Assembly (NCBI GenBank): GCA_040880405.1 | Contig: JBBDIM010000126.1 | Span: 1 to 22,993 of the forward strand | Origin: JBBDIM01 sp040880405 | GTDB taxonomy: Bacteria > Planctomycetota > Planctomycetia > Pirellulales > Pirellulaceae | Length of the DNA: 22,993 bases | Direction: 5' to 3' | In this document: positions 7,102 to 14,514 of the stretch, in pieces | Layout of the letters: each line of letters starts with the position of its first letter | Numbering within the stretch: the stretch's first letter is position 1 | The notes under the pieces: model-generated | Told to the model about the DNA's origin: nothing | The model's input: the letters and a program-made list of their open reading frames with translations, nothing else | Database searches by the model: none | Program-made: the position numbers and the translations under genes

Positions 7102-7932
7102 ATGCATTTGGCTCTCCTGCTGATGAGCTTGGCCACCGGCCAAGCCGACGCTCCGACGGATTCCCCCGCCCAAACGCAGGCCGCGAGGCTAATCGAGGTC
7201 CTGAAGCGGTTTCGGGAGGAGTTCGTCACGTTGCGGCCCGGCGAAGAACCGTTTCCCGCGAAGCAGAAGATCGGTAGCGAAGAGTTCCCCGCGAGTCGGC
7301 CGGTGCGGACGATCCATCTGACCAAGCCCTTGGCCATCGCCAAATACGAGGTCACGCAGGAGCTGTATGAGGCAGTGACCGGCGGAAACCCCTCGCGCTG
7401 GAAAGGGCCGCGAAACTCGGTCGAGATGGTCTCCCATGCAGAGGCAGTTACCTTCTGCGAAAACGTGACCACCCTGATGCGACAGGCCAAGCTGATTGAC
7501 GATCACCAGAAAATCCGCCTGCCCAGCGAAGCGGAGTGGGAATACGCGGCGAGGGCCGGCACCGACACGCGTTTTAGCTTCGGGAACGATCCGGCCAAGC
7601 TAGGAGACTACGCCTGGTACACCGAAAACGCGGCAGGCAACGACCCGCCGGTCGGTGCCAAGAAGCCAAATCCGTGGGGCCTGTACGATATGCATGGCTA
7701 CCTCTGGCAATGGTGCGCCGATCCTTGGCACGCAACGCACGCAGGTGCTCCGGAAACGGTCGCCCCGCGCGATCCGCCGGACGAGCAAAAAACACCCCCG
7801 CAATTCGTCGCTCGGGGCGGAAGCTGGAAAAGCCCAGCCCACGAGTGCGCCTCGGCTTACCGAATCGGCCTGCCAGCGGATACGCGAGATGCGGCCTTGG
7901 GACTGCGGTGCGTGCTGGATCCGGCGGAGTAA
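7102..7932 (+). CDS. Formylglycine-generating-enzyme-like (SUMF/FGE-sulfatase domain) protein lacking a catalytic Cys
   Basis: The start is ATG 7102, with AGGAG 7 nt upstream, giving 276 residues. The longer open frame from 6904 has no signal and runs through the divergent promoter region. The N-terminus MHLALLLMSLATGQADA is a short signal peptide. The FGE-sulfatase fold spans about 45-272, with IAKYEVTQELYEAVTG, RLPSEAEWEYAARAGTDT, NPWGLYDMHGYLWQWC and a final ARGGSW...CASAYR...GLRC. True FGE oxidises a sulfatase Cys using two copper-binding cysteines after RGGS. Here the first of the pair is Ser244 while the second (Cys249) is kept, so formylglycine synthesis is unlikely. It is probably one of the many planctomycete SUMF-domain proteins with a binding or other role. 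No sulfatase gene is nearby. Confidence 0.85.
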   Translation: MHLALLLMSLATGQADAPTDSPAQTQAARLIEVLKRFREEFVTLRPGEEPFPAKQKIGSEEFPASRPVRTIHLTKPLAIAKYEVTQELYEAVTGGNPSRWKGPRNSVEMVSHAEAVTFCENVTTLMRQAKLIDDHQKIRLPSEAEWEYAARAGTDTRFSFGNDPAKLGDYAWYTENAAGNDPPVGAKKPNPWGLYDMHGYLWQWCADPWHATHAGAPETVAPRDPPDEQKTPPQFVARGGSWKSPAHECASAYRIGLPADTRDAALGLRCVLDPAE

Positions 7933-7988
7933 TTCGCGCGAGAGGAATAAACCGGGCCACCGGTTCCACAAGAGTCCAAAGTGAAAAA

Positions 7989-8020
7989 CGCCGCTCGGGA
8001 ATCAATTCCCCGCAGCGGCG
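7989..8020 (-). terminator. Rho-independent terminator of the lactonase-family gene, possibly bidirectional
   Basis: On the minus strand a stem CGCCGCT/AGCGGCG with an inner GGGAA/TTCCC stem is followed by TTTTT (7984-7988 on plus is AAAAA). It lies 26 nt past the stop of the minus-strand lactonase gene and 57 nt past the stop of the convergent FGE-like gene, so it can serve both. Confidence 0.75.
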
Positions 8021-8045
8021 GTCTCTATTGGCAATAAGGCACAGC

Positions 8046-9197
8046 TCACTTCGGCTCAAAAATCACACAAACCGGGCTCGGCACGGTGATCTGACTGCCC
8101 ACTTCTTTAAGCAGGCCGGTCGCTGCGTCGATCTTGAACGAGACGATGTTGTGGCTGTCTTGGTTCGCCGCCAACAGGTACTTGCCGCTGGGGTCGATGA
8201 TGAAGTGCCGGGGGACTTTACCCTGGGTCGACTCGTGCCCGGCCGCGGTTAGTTTACCGGTTTCGGGGTCGACCTTGAAGATCGCGATGCTGTTGTGGCC
8301 CCGGTTGGAGCAGTACAGGAATTTTCCATTGGGGTGCAGGTAGATTTCGGCGGTGGAGTTGTTCCCCTCAAAGTCTTCCGGCAGGGTACTGTGGATCTCA
8401 ATTTCTTCGCCGGTCCCTTTGTCGGAATCCAGCGACCAAACCTCCAGTTTCGAGCTCAGCTCTTGCAGCACGTACAGGAACTTCCCCTCGTCATCCATCG
8501 CCAGGTGCCGAGGACCACCGCCGGGCGTAACGGCAATGTGGGGCGGATCGTTCGGGGTGAGTTTGCCGGTCTCGTTATCCCACTGGTAAACCAACACCTG
8601 ATCCAATCCCAGGTCGGCCGCCAAGGCGAATTTGCCGTTGGCGGTGACATAAATCGCGTGCCCATGCGGGCCTTGTTGCCGCTGTGGATTCACACTGCTA
8701 CCGCTGTGTTGGATGACCGAAACGGCGGGGCCCAAGCTGCCATCCTCTTTCACCGGCAGACTGGCGACCGAGCCCCCGCCATAATTGGCCACCAACACAA
8801 ACTTATCCTCAGGGCTCAGAAACACATGGCAAGGCCCCGCGCCACCGACTGGCTGCTCGTTGAGGGCTTCCAGCTTGCCGCCATCCTTCACGGCGAAGGA
8901 TGCGACTGCCCCGGTCCGTTGGCCGCGGAACTGGGAAATCTCTCCCACCGAATACAAAAACTTGCCATCGGCCGAAAGCGTCAGAAACGTGGGATTGGGG
9001 GTCTCGGCCACTAGTTTCGGCTCGCTCAGCTTGCCGGTCTCCAGGTCGAGCGCGGCGTAGTAGATGCCTTTGCTTTCGCCCCCGGTATAGGTCCCCACAT
9101 AAAACGAGAGGGTTTCGGCGAAAGTCGTCATCGGGATTGCGGCCACCAAGGTGAACAGGAGCAGGGAAAACAGCGATCGGCGCGGAACGTACGACAT
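8046..9197 (-). CDS. Secreted lactonase-family seven-bladed beta-propeller (6-phosphogluconolactonase-like)
   Basis: This 383-residue protein has a signal peptide (MSYVPRRSLFSLLLFTLVAA, then IPMTTFA before ETLSFYVGTY). It is followed by a full-length lactonase/YbhE-type propeller (PF10282 family, normally 330-390 residues). Blade motifs recur: FYVGTYTGGESKGIYY, NPTFLTLSADGKFLYSVGE, GPCHVFLSPEDKFVLVANYG, GPHGHAIYVTANGKFALAAD, GGGPRHLAMDDEGKFLYVLQ, AEIYLHPNGKFLYCSNRGHN and KVPRHFIIDPSGKYLLAANQ. The cytoplasmic relative Pgl hydrolyses 6-phosphogluconolactone, but the signal peptide puts this one in the periplasm, where another sugar lactone or muconolactone-like substrate is more likely. It is a single gene with its own terminator and is divergent from the propeller-cytochrome gene at 9498. 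Confidence 0.88.
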   Translation of the reverse strand: MSYVPRRSLFSLLLFTLVAAIPMTTFAETLSFYVGTYTGGESKGIYYAALDLETGKLSEPKLVAETPNPTFLTLSADGKFLYSVGEISQFRGQRTGAVASFAVKDGGKLEALNEQPVGGAGPCHVFLSPEDKFVLVANYGGGSVASLPVKEDGSLGPAVSVIQHSGSSVNPQRQQGPHGHAIYVTANGKFALAADLGLDQVLVYQWDNETGKLTPNDPPHIAVTPGGGPRHLAMDDEGKFLYVLQELSSKLEVWSLDSDKGTGEEIEIHSTLPEDFEGNNSTAEIYLHPNGKFLYCSNRGHNSIAIFKVDPETGKLTAAGHESTQGKVPRHFIIDPSGKYLLAANQDSHNIVSFKIDAATGLLKEVGSQITVPSPVCVIFEPK

Positions 9198-9316
9198 GGG
9201 GAAGACCTTTTTACTTGGGGGTAAGTGGTTACGTCTGGTGCCATTCTAACTTGCCCAACTCCCCCGTGCACGCGCCCGCCTGGCACGATCTTCGGTTCCC
9301 GCAAGGTTCGCGATCA

Positions 9317-9390
9317 GGGGATGAGTTCAATTACAAGGAGTCGGAGGTCAAGAAGCTTGGGCCGCGGTCCCTGTAATTGACCTTATCCCC
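9317..9390 (+). repeat. 74-nt palindromic repeat, copy C of the 6.4-kb element family
   Basis: This sequence runs from GGGGATGAGTTCAATTACAA to TAATTGACCTTATCCCC and is nearly identical to copy B (6534-6607) read on the opposite strand, differing at only a few positions. Homology continues beyond the hairpin: GTATGTATTTGGCGT follows at 9391, and GGTCGATTA plus a run of G reappears at 9437-9453. The gaps match those in the 6371-6607 element (46 and 44 nt). This is therefore a half copy of the larger element, without the second terminal hairpin. It lies in the roughly 300-nt gap between the divergent lactonase and cytochrome genes, where I see nothing else firm. Confidence 0.8.
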
Positions 9391-9497
9391 GTATGTATTT
9401 GGCGTGCGAGACAGCCGTTGCCCCTTTAGGTTGCTTGGTCGATTAGAGGGGGGATTCCGGGATTGAGGAGGGAGCGTTTGGAAGGGGATACGCAGTT

Positions 9498-11303
9498 ATG
9501 GGAAAATCAAAGCATCCACTCTCGCCCATGTCTCCCCTCCATTCCCACCCCGGTATTGGCCTGATGCGAAGTTTGATGGTTGGCCTGTTCCTTCTGTTGC
9601 CATTTGCCGGAAACGCTTCGGCGGCGGAGATCGCCCTGGATATGCCCGGGTATCGTGGTCCGGAAGATCTGCTCCTTTCCGAGGACCAGTCTCGGCTCTA
9701 CACGGCCAATCGCCAGAGCGGCAGCATCAGTGTGGTCGACCTTGCGCGGAAGTTGACGGTCCAGGAATTCGCGGTGGGTGGCGAGCCGGTCCAGTTGGCT
9801 TGGCTTTCCAATGATCGCATGCTAGTGGTCGATCAGACGGGTCATCGGTTGGTTCTGCTGGCGGCCAGAGGGAATTCGCTGGAAGTGCTGGACGCGTGCC
9901 AGGTCGCCCCTTATCCGATCCGCGTGGAGGTATCGGCGGATGGTACGGTGGCGTATGTTAGCTCCATCTGGTCCAAGGCGATCACGCGAATCTCGCTGGA
10001 TGCGGACAAGCTGGAAAATCCCAAAATCCAATACCTCACATTTTCGCCTCGCGAAACGCTACTGCTGGCGGAGGACGCCAAGCTGTTGGTGAGCGATAAC
10101 TTTTCCGGCCGCGTGGGGGTGGTCGATACGGCGACTTTGAAGCTAGAGCATGCGCGGGAGTTTCCGGCCCATAACATCCGCGCGATGCGGCTCTCGCATG
10201 ATGGAGAGAAGGTGATCTTCGCGCACCAAATGCTCAACTCCTTGGCGGTCACCAACCATAACGACATCCACTGGGGCCTGCTCATGTCGAACGACCTGCG
10301 GTGGCTCAAGGCCGATAACCTCCTGGACGCTACGGCCGACTTTTACCGCGAAAGTTTCATGCAGCCGATCGGCCAGCCGAACGAAGGGGGGGGCGATCCG
10401 ACCGACGTTGCGTTGATTCCGGATGGTCAGGTGATTGTCACCCTAGGCGGAGCGAGCGAGGTGGGAATCGGCAAGGAGGGCTCGTATGGTTTGCACCGGA
10501 CCGAAGTTTCCGGTCGGCCGATGGCGGTTAAGGTTCCCTCCGCGGGGAATATTGCCTATGTCGCGTGCGCCACCCAGGACGCCATTGCGGTGATCGACTT
10601 GAAAAACGTCCGCGAGATCGAGCGGATTCCGCTGGGGCCGATGCGCCCGCTTACTCAGGTGGAAGAGGGTGAAAAGTTGTTCTTCGATAGCCGTCTCTCC
10701 ATGGAAAGCTGGATGTCGTGCCATAGTTGTCATACTGACGGGCACTCCAGCGGCATGGCCAACGACAACCTAAGCGACGGCTCGTTCGGGACACCCAAAA
10801 AGATTTTATCGCTGCTCGGTAAACACCGAACCGCGCCGTTCGGCTGGTCAGGCAGCAGCCCCACCATGGCCGCTCAGGTCCGGGCCTCGATCGACAAAAC
10901 AATGCGGGGCGATCCGCTGGAGGAGCCGCAAGTGGCGGCTCTGGTCGCGTACTTGGAGACCCTACAGGCTCCTCCCTCTATCGACAAGCTGCAGGGGACA
11001 CACGATCAGGCATCGGTCGAACGGGGCCGGTTGGTGTTTTTGCAAAACAACTGCGTCGCCTGCCACGCGCCACCCACCTACACCACGCCCAAAAACTACG
11101 ATGTCGGAATTCACGATCAAGACGGAGTCCGCGAGTTCAACCCGCCCACGTTACGTGGCGTGGGGCACCGCCAACGGTTCTTCCACGACGCCGAAGTCGA
11201 CCAACTGGAAAAAGTATTTACCGAGGAACATCACCAACTGGCCGAGGAGCTTAGCGACGGTCAACGGTCCGACTTGGTGAACTTCTTACGGAGCTTGGAG
11301 TAG
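9498..11303 (+). CDS. Secreted beta-propeller / di-heme c-type cytochrome (CCP/MauG-like C-terminus)
   Basis: The 601-residue product has a long n-region and then a signal peptide (MRSLMVGLFLLLPFAGNASA at 23-42). I keep ATG 9498 because GGAAGGGG lies upstream; ATG 9564 is an alternative start. Residues about 45-380 are a YVTN-type beta-propeller (GPEDLLLSEDQSRLYTANRQ, IRVEVSADGTVAYVSSIWSK, MAVKVPSAGNIAYVACATQD). The C-terminus holds two CxxCH heme c sites, CHSCH (408-412) and CVACH (519-523), arranged as in cytochrome c peroxidase/MauG-type di-heme domains. It ends in a SDGQRSDLVNFLRSL helix typical of cytochrome c folds. It should act in periplasmic electron transfer or peroxide or substrate oxidation. 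The redox partner is not visible here. Many planctomycete secreted cytochromes share this layout. Confidence 0.85.
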   Translation: MGKSKHPLSPMSPLHSHPGIGLMRSLMVGLFLLLPFAGNASAAEIALDMPGYRGPEDLLLSEDQSRLYTANRQSGSISVVDLARKLTVQEFAVGGEPVQLAWLSNDRMLVVDQTGHRLVLLAARGNSLEVLDACQVAPYPIRVEVSADGTVAYVSSIWSKAITRISLDADKLENPKIQYLTFSPRETLLLAEDAKLLVSDNFSGRVGVVDTATLKLEHAREFPAHNIRAMRLSHDGEKVIFAHQMLNSLAVTNHNDIHWGLLMSNDLRWLKADNLLDATADFYRESFMQPIGQPNEGGGDPTDVALIPDGQVIVTLGGASEVGIGKEGSYGLHRTEVSGRPMAVKVPSAGNIAYVACATQDAIAVIDLKNVREIERIPLGPMRPLTQVEEGEKLFFDSRLSMESWMSCHSCHTDGHSSGMANDNLSDGSFGTPKKILSLLGKHRTAPFGWSGSSPTMAAQVRASIDKTMRGDPLEEPQVAALVAYLETLQAPPSIDKLQGTHDQASVERGRLVFLQNNCVACHAPPTYTTPKNYDVGIHDQDGVREFNPPTLRGVGHRQRFFHDAEVDQLEKVFTEEHHQLAEELSDGQRSDLVNFLRSLE

Positions 11304-11600
11304 CCGCAAAGTCCGCGACACGCCCGCCTGCTCGCGTCTCGTCTTGGGTGCTGGGCAGGATGGAGAATTCGGCGAGCGCTGGAGGGATTGGTATTCAACG
11401 CCAAAATTTTGGGGATTTTAAGCCACATTTCTTTGGCTGGGCGCATTGTTTGCGACAATTTTCTGATTGACGTGATTCACCGGGAATTGTGCGGTGCGAA
11501 GTCGCATCCGCCACACGGTGGTTTGGTTGCTTCCCCTTGAATCAACAAATCAGTAAATACTCAATGCGCATCGTCCACGGACGAAGCGCCACAGGAGGGA

Positions 11601-12032
11601 ATGATGATGCTCGTTCATGAAATTATGTCCGCCAACGCGGAATGCGTGGAACCTACTTGCAACCTAAGACAGGCCGCCCAGCGGATGCAGCGGTTGGATG
11701 TGGGATGTTTGCCGATTTGCGGCGAAGGTAACCGGCTACAAGGGATGGTCACCGATCGGGACATCATCCTGCGGGCGGTCGCTGTCGGTCGGGATCTGGA
11801 GCAAACCTCGGTCGAGGAGATCATGTCTCACGAGGTCAGGTATTGCTTCGACGATCAGTCGATTGAGCAGGCGGCAAACCTGATGGAGGAGAAGCAGATC
11901 CGGCGATTGGTGGTGCTCAATCGGGACAAGAACCTTGTGGGAATTCTCTCGCTAGGGGATATCGCCGCGCGGGGACATAATGACCAGCTCAGCGGGGAAG
12001 CCTTGGAAAAGGTCTGCGAGCCGGCACACTAA
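11601..12032 (+). CDS. Two-CBS-domain protein
   Basis: The product has up to 143 residues in two tandem CBS domains. The first spans about 5-62 (VHEIMSANAECVEPTCNLRQ, GCLPICGEGNRLQGMVTDRD) and the second about 70-128 (VEEIMSHEVRYCFDDQSIEQ, QIRRLVVLNRDKNLVGILSL). Stand-alone CBS pairs bind adenine nucleotides (AMP, ATP, SAM) and sense energy state, usually in the cytoplasm. Three ATGs follow one Shine-Dalgarno (AGGAGG, 11593-11598). Spacing favours ATG 11607 (8 nt) or 11604 (5 nt) over 11601 (2 nt). It has no operon partner: the upstream gene ends 297 nt away, and the downstream helicase is convergent with a hairpin between. The partner protein cannot be told from the context. Confidence 0.9.
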   Translation: MMMLVHEIMSANAECVEPTCNLRQAAQRMQRLDVGCLPICGEGNRLQGMVTDRDIILRAVAVGRDLEQTSVEEIMSHEVRYCFDDQSIEQAANLMEEKQIRRLVVLNRDKNLVGILSLGDIAARGHNDQLSGEALEKVCEPAH

Positions 12033-12056
12033 TCCGCCATTGAGTTGGTAGATATT

Positions 12057-12092
12057 CCGCCAGGATGGTTGGGCAACAACCAATCCTGGCGG
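12057..12092. terminator. Strong hairpin between convergent CBS and helicase genes
   Basis: A perfect 10-bp stem, CCGCCAGGAT/ATCCTGGCGG, extended by GGTTG/CAACC around a short loop, lies 24 nt after the CBS stop and 61 nt after the helicase stop on the other strand. No T-run follows on either side, so it may terminate poorly by itself or serve mainly to protect 3' ends. Confidence 0.55.
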
Positions 12093-12153
12093 CGCGGCGA
12101 TGAGTTGCGACATTAATTACGAGGTCGCTGATCCAGAAGATCCAGAACCCCAA

Positions 12154-13431
12154 TCATAATGCCCGGCGGTAAACCTTGCGGCTACGCCCCTTCCGACCAG
12201 GCGGGGGTGGCGGCTTGGGAGCTTCCTCTTCGGCTGGCTTGCCATCCTCACGCGTGGGGGCAGGGCCGGTGTCAACCACGGTTTTGATGTACGGCTCGAA
12301 GCCCTCCATCTCATCCCGAACCAGCAGTTTCTCGATTCGCATCTCGATCTTAGTAAGCTGGCTCCCCTCTTCCGGCGTGACGAAGGTGAAGGCGATCCCC
12401 TCTTTGCCCATGCGTCCGGTTCGGCCAACTCGGTGGACGTAATCGTCGGAGTACTCTGGGACATCGAAGTTAATGATGTGCGAGACGTCGGAGATATCGA
12501 TCCCGCGGCCCACCACGTCGGTGGCGATGAGGACGCGAAAGATTCCCTTTTTGAAATCGGAAAGGGCCTTATTCCGGGCACCCTGGTTTAGGTCGCCGTG
12601 GATGCAGCGGACCATGCTGGTCTTCTTGCTGAGCCGCATGTTGAGCTTGTCGACACCCCGCTTGGTCCGGCAGAAGACGATCGCCTTTTGCGGCTGCTCG
12701 CGTTGGAGCAGGCGGACCAACAGGTCGAACTTTTTAGGCTGGTCGACCGTGAAGTAGTGCTGCTCGATCGTATCGGCCGAGATGTTGCTCGGCGAGAAGT
12801 CGATCTTCACCGGCTCATGCATGTACCGCTGGGCCAACCGCTCGATCGGCGGCGGGACCGTGGCACTCAAAAGCAAGGTTTGCCGAGCCTGAGGACAACG
12901 GCGGAGGATTTTTTCAATGTCGGGCCGGAACCCGATATCGAGCATCCGATCCGCTTCATCCAGCACGACAAAGCTCAGCCCGCCGAAATCGATGGCGTTA
13001 CGCGACAACAGGTCGATGACCCGGCCCGGCGTGCCCACGACGATGCCTGGATTGCGGTGCAGTTTTTCGATTTGGGAGCGAATCGGCTTGCCCCCGTACA
13101 GGGCCACGCACTGCGTGCCGCGGCCTTTGGAGAGTTTGGTGATCTCGTCGCGGACCTGGACCGCGAGTTCCCGCGTGGGTACCAGAATCAAGGCGTGCGG
13201 TCCTTTGCCGGAGGGGATTCGCTCGATGATCGGAATCCCGAAGGCGGCCGTCTTGCCGGTTCCGGTGCGGGCCTGGCCGAGGACATCTTTGCCCTCCATG
13301 GCCAGGGGAATCACGCCGGCCTGAATCGGCGAGGGGACCTCGTAGCGGGCCGCTTTGAGAGCCGACATCATGGTGTCGGAAAGATTCAGGTCTTCAAAAC
13401 GTTGTTGGACTTCGTCAGCGGTATCGGACAA
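12154..13431 (-). CDS. DEAD-box ATP-dependent RNA helicase (RhlE/CshA type)
   Basis: The 425-residue helicase core is complete: Phe12 and Gln37 of the Q motif, motif I ARTGTGKT (54-61), Ia PTRELA (85-90), TPGR (134-137), II DEAD (158-161), III SAT (189-191), V ATDVVGRGID (303-312) and VI HRVGRTGR (333-340). A short basic tail (GRKGRSRKVYRRAL) probably binds RNA. The start is TTG 13431, because the next Met (residue 21) would remove the Q-motif Phe; GAGAGG lies 8 nt before it. The protein unwinds RNA duplexes, as in ribosome assembly or RNA decay, often with a cold-shock role. It is monocistronic with its own candidate promoter at 13529-13557, implying a roughly 90-nt 5' UTR. Confidence 0.95.
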   Translation of the reverse strand: MSDTADEVQQRFEDLNLSDTMMSALKAARYEVPSPIQAGVIPLAMEGKDVLGQARTGTGKTAAFGIPIIERIPSGKGPHALILVPTRELAVQVRDEITKLSKGRGTQCVALYGGKPIRSQIEKLHRNPGIVVGTPGRVIDLLSRNAIDFGGLSFVVLDEADRMLDIGFRPDIEKILRRCPQARQTLLLSATVPPPIERLAQRYMHEPVKIDFSPSNISADTIEQHYFTVDQPKKFDLLVRLLQREQPQKAIVFCRTKRGVDKLNMRLSKKTSMVRCIHGDLNQGARNKALSDFKKGIFRVLIATDVVGRGIDISDVSHIINFDVPEYSDDYVHRVGRTGRMGKEGIAFTFVTPEEGSQLTKIEMRIEKLLVRDEMEGFEPYIKTVVDTGPAPTREDGKPAEEEAPKPPPPPGRKGRSRKVYRRAL

Positions 13432-13528
13432 CTTGGGGACCTCTCAGGATCCGCCCAGGCGGCAAAGCACGCCGGGACTTATTGGTTTGAAATAGGGGTG
13501 TTGCGTTCTCTACTTTTTTACACCGTAC

Positions 13529-13557
13529 AAAATACCGGAGTTTTCGCCCCTTGACAA
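13529..13557 (-). promoter_or_regulatory. Sigma70-type promoter candidate for the DEAD-box helicase
   Basis: On the minus strand TTGTCA (-35, 13552-13557) is followed after exactly 17 nt by TATTTT (-10, 13529-13534). The -35 matches 5 of 6 consensus bases and the -10 matches 4 of 6. The start point would fall near 13521, leaving a leader of about 90 nt before the TTG start. The leader contains a GC-rich inverted stretch (GCCGCC...GGGCGG) near the ribosome binding site. Confidence 0.5.
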
Positions 13558-13594
13558 TTGGCGATGCCGGGCATGGCAGGCTGGGAAAGTCGGG

Positions 13595-14398
13595 TTAAGG
13601 CTGTTCCGGATCGAGTACCATGATCTCGATCTTGCGGAACTCGGTGGGATGGCTTTCCGCTTGCAGGGAAATGGTGCCGCCGGAGAGGAGTTTTTCGCCC
13701 CCTGCCATGTCGATCAACTTGCGGCTGTGGGCATCCCGGTCGTCGAGTTGGGGCTGCCCATACTCGAGGACCGTCTTGCCATCGAGGATGTGCTTGATCT
13801 TGCCGTCGCCACGGACCTCCACCTCCATGGTCACCCACTGGTCTCCATGGTATGTCTGGGAGTTTGACGAGGTGCAGTGCGGCAGAAACAGCTTGCCATC
13901 CTTCACGACGTTAGTCCCGGGGGTACAGAGGTTGGCGGTGGAGCGTTTGTCCTTGCCGTTGCCGCCGAGGAGCTGGACCTCAATCGAAGCGGGAAAGTCC
14001 TGGTCGATGCCCATCGTCTCAGGCGACTCACCATGCAACATCAGGCCGTTGTTACGAAAGGCCCAGCCTGGACCACCGGGGCACTGCTCTCCCACGAACC
14101 GATACTCGACGCGGAGTCGATAGTGAGAGAACGTCTCATTGTAGAACAGGTGTCCAAAGATTTCGTCGAACTTCTCGTATTGGTCATAGGAGACCTTTAA
14201 GATTCCATCTTCAACGCGAAAAGTGTCCTTCCAATTGACCCCCGGTTTCTGATGGCGGATTTTGACGGTCCAGCCCTCCAAGTCTTTCCCATTGAACAGC
14301 GAGACCCACTTTCCCTCCTCCGCGAACAAGCCACTGGGGAGCAAGAGGAGCAAAAACAGGGTGAGCAGTGTCCGCGAGGTGGGGCGACGGCGCGACAT
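13595..14398 (-). CDS. Secreted DUF1080 (3-keto-disaccharide hydrolase-like) protein
   Basis: This 267-residue protein has an Arg-rich n-region and a Leu-rich signal peptide (MSRRRPTSRTLLTLFLLLLL, PSGLFA). One DUF1080 domain follows (about 28-264), a concanavalin-like beta-sandwich. Hallmarks are WVSLFNGKDLEGWTVK near the start, HYRLRVEYRF, NNGLMLHGESPETMG, SIEVQLLGG, WVTMEVEVRGDGKIKHILDG and GTISLQAESHPTEFRKIEIM at the end. Family members bind or hydrolyse glucans or keto-sugars outside the cytoplasm and are greatly expanded in planctomycetes and verrucomicrobia. The length is normal for the family. It is not evidently co-transcribed with a neighbour: 117 nt separate it from the repeat protein upstream on the same strand. 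The precise substrate is unknown. Confidence 0.9.
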   Translation of the reverse strand: MSRRRPTSRTLLTLFLLLLLPSGLFAEEGKWVSLFNGKDLEGWTVKIRHQKPGVNWKDTFRVEDGILKVSYDQYEKFDEIFGHLFYNETFSHYRLRVEYRFVGEQCPGGPGWAFRNNGLMLHGESPETMGIDQDFPASIEVQLLGGNGKDKRSTANLCTPGTNVVKDGKLFLPHCTSSNSQTYHGDQWVTMEVEVRGDGKIKHILDGKTVLEYGQPQLDDRDAHSRKLIDMAGGEKLLSGGTISLQAESHPTEFRKIEIMVLDPEQP

Positions 14399-14514
14399 GG
14401 GATCTCCGAAAGAGCGGGCAAATAGATTACTGCTTCAGTTTAAACCGGGCCGTATCGAGGTGCAACGAACCGAGACGAGTGGCAGCCAACCATGACTTCA
14501 TGATCGCAGCGGAA

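Noticed and set aside
11304..11600. Gap between the cytochrome and CBS genes examined for a promoter or RNA
   Set aside because: A TTGACG hexamer (11467) has no matching -10 box and there is no structured RNA pattern; only the short palindrome was kept, as a low-interest finding.
12598..13554. 318-codon plus-strand ORF
   Set aside because: It is antisense to the DEAD-box helicase and shows no family motif.
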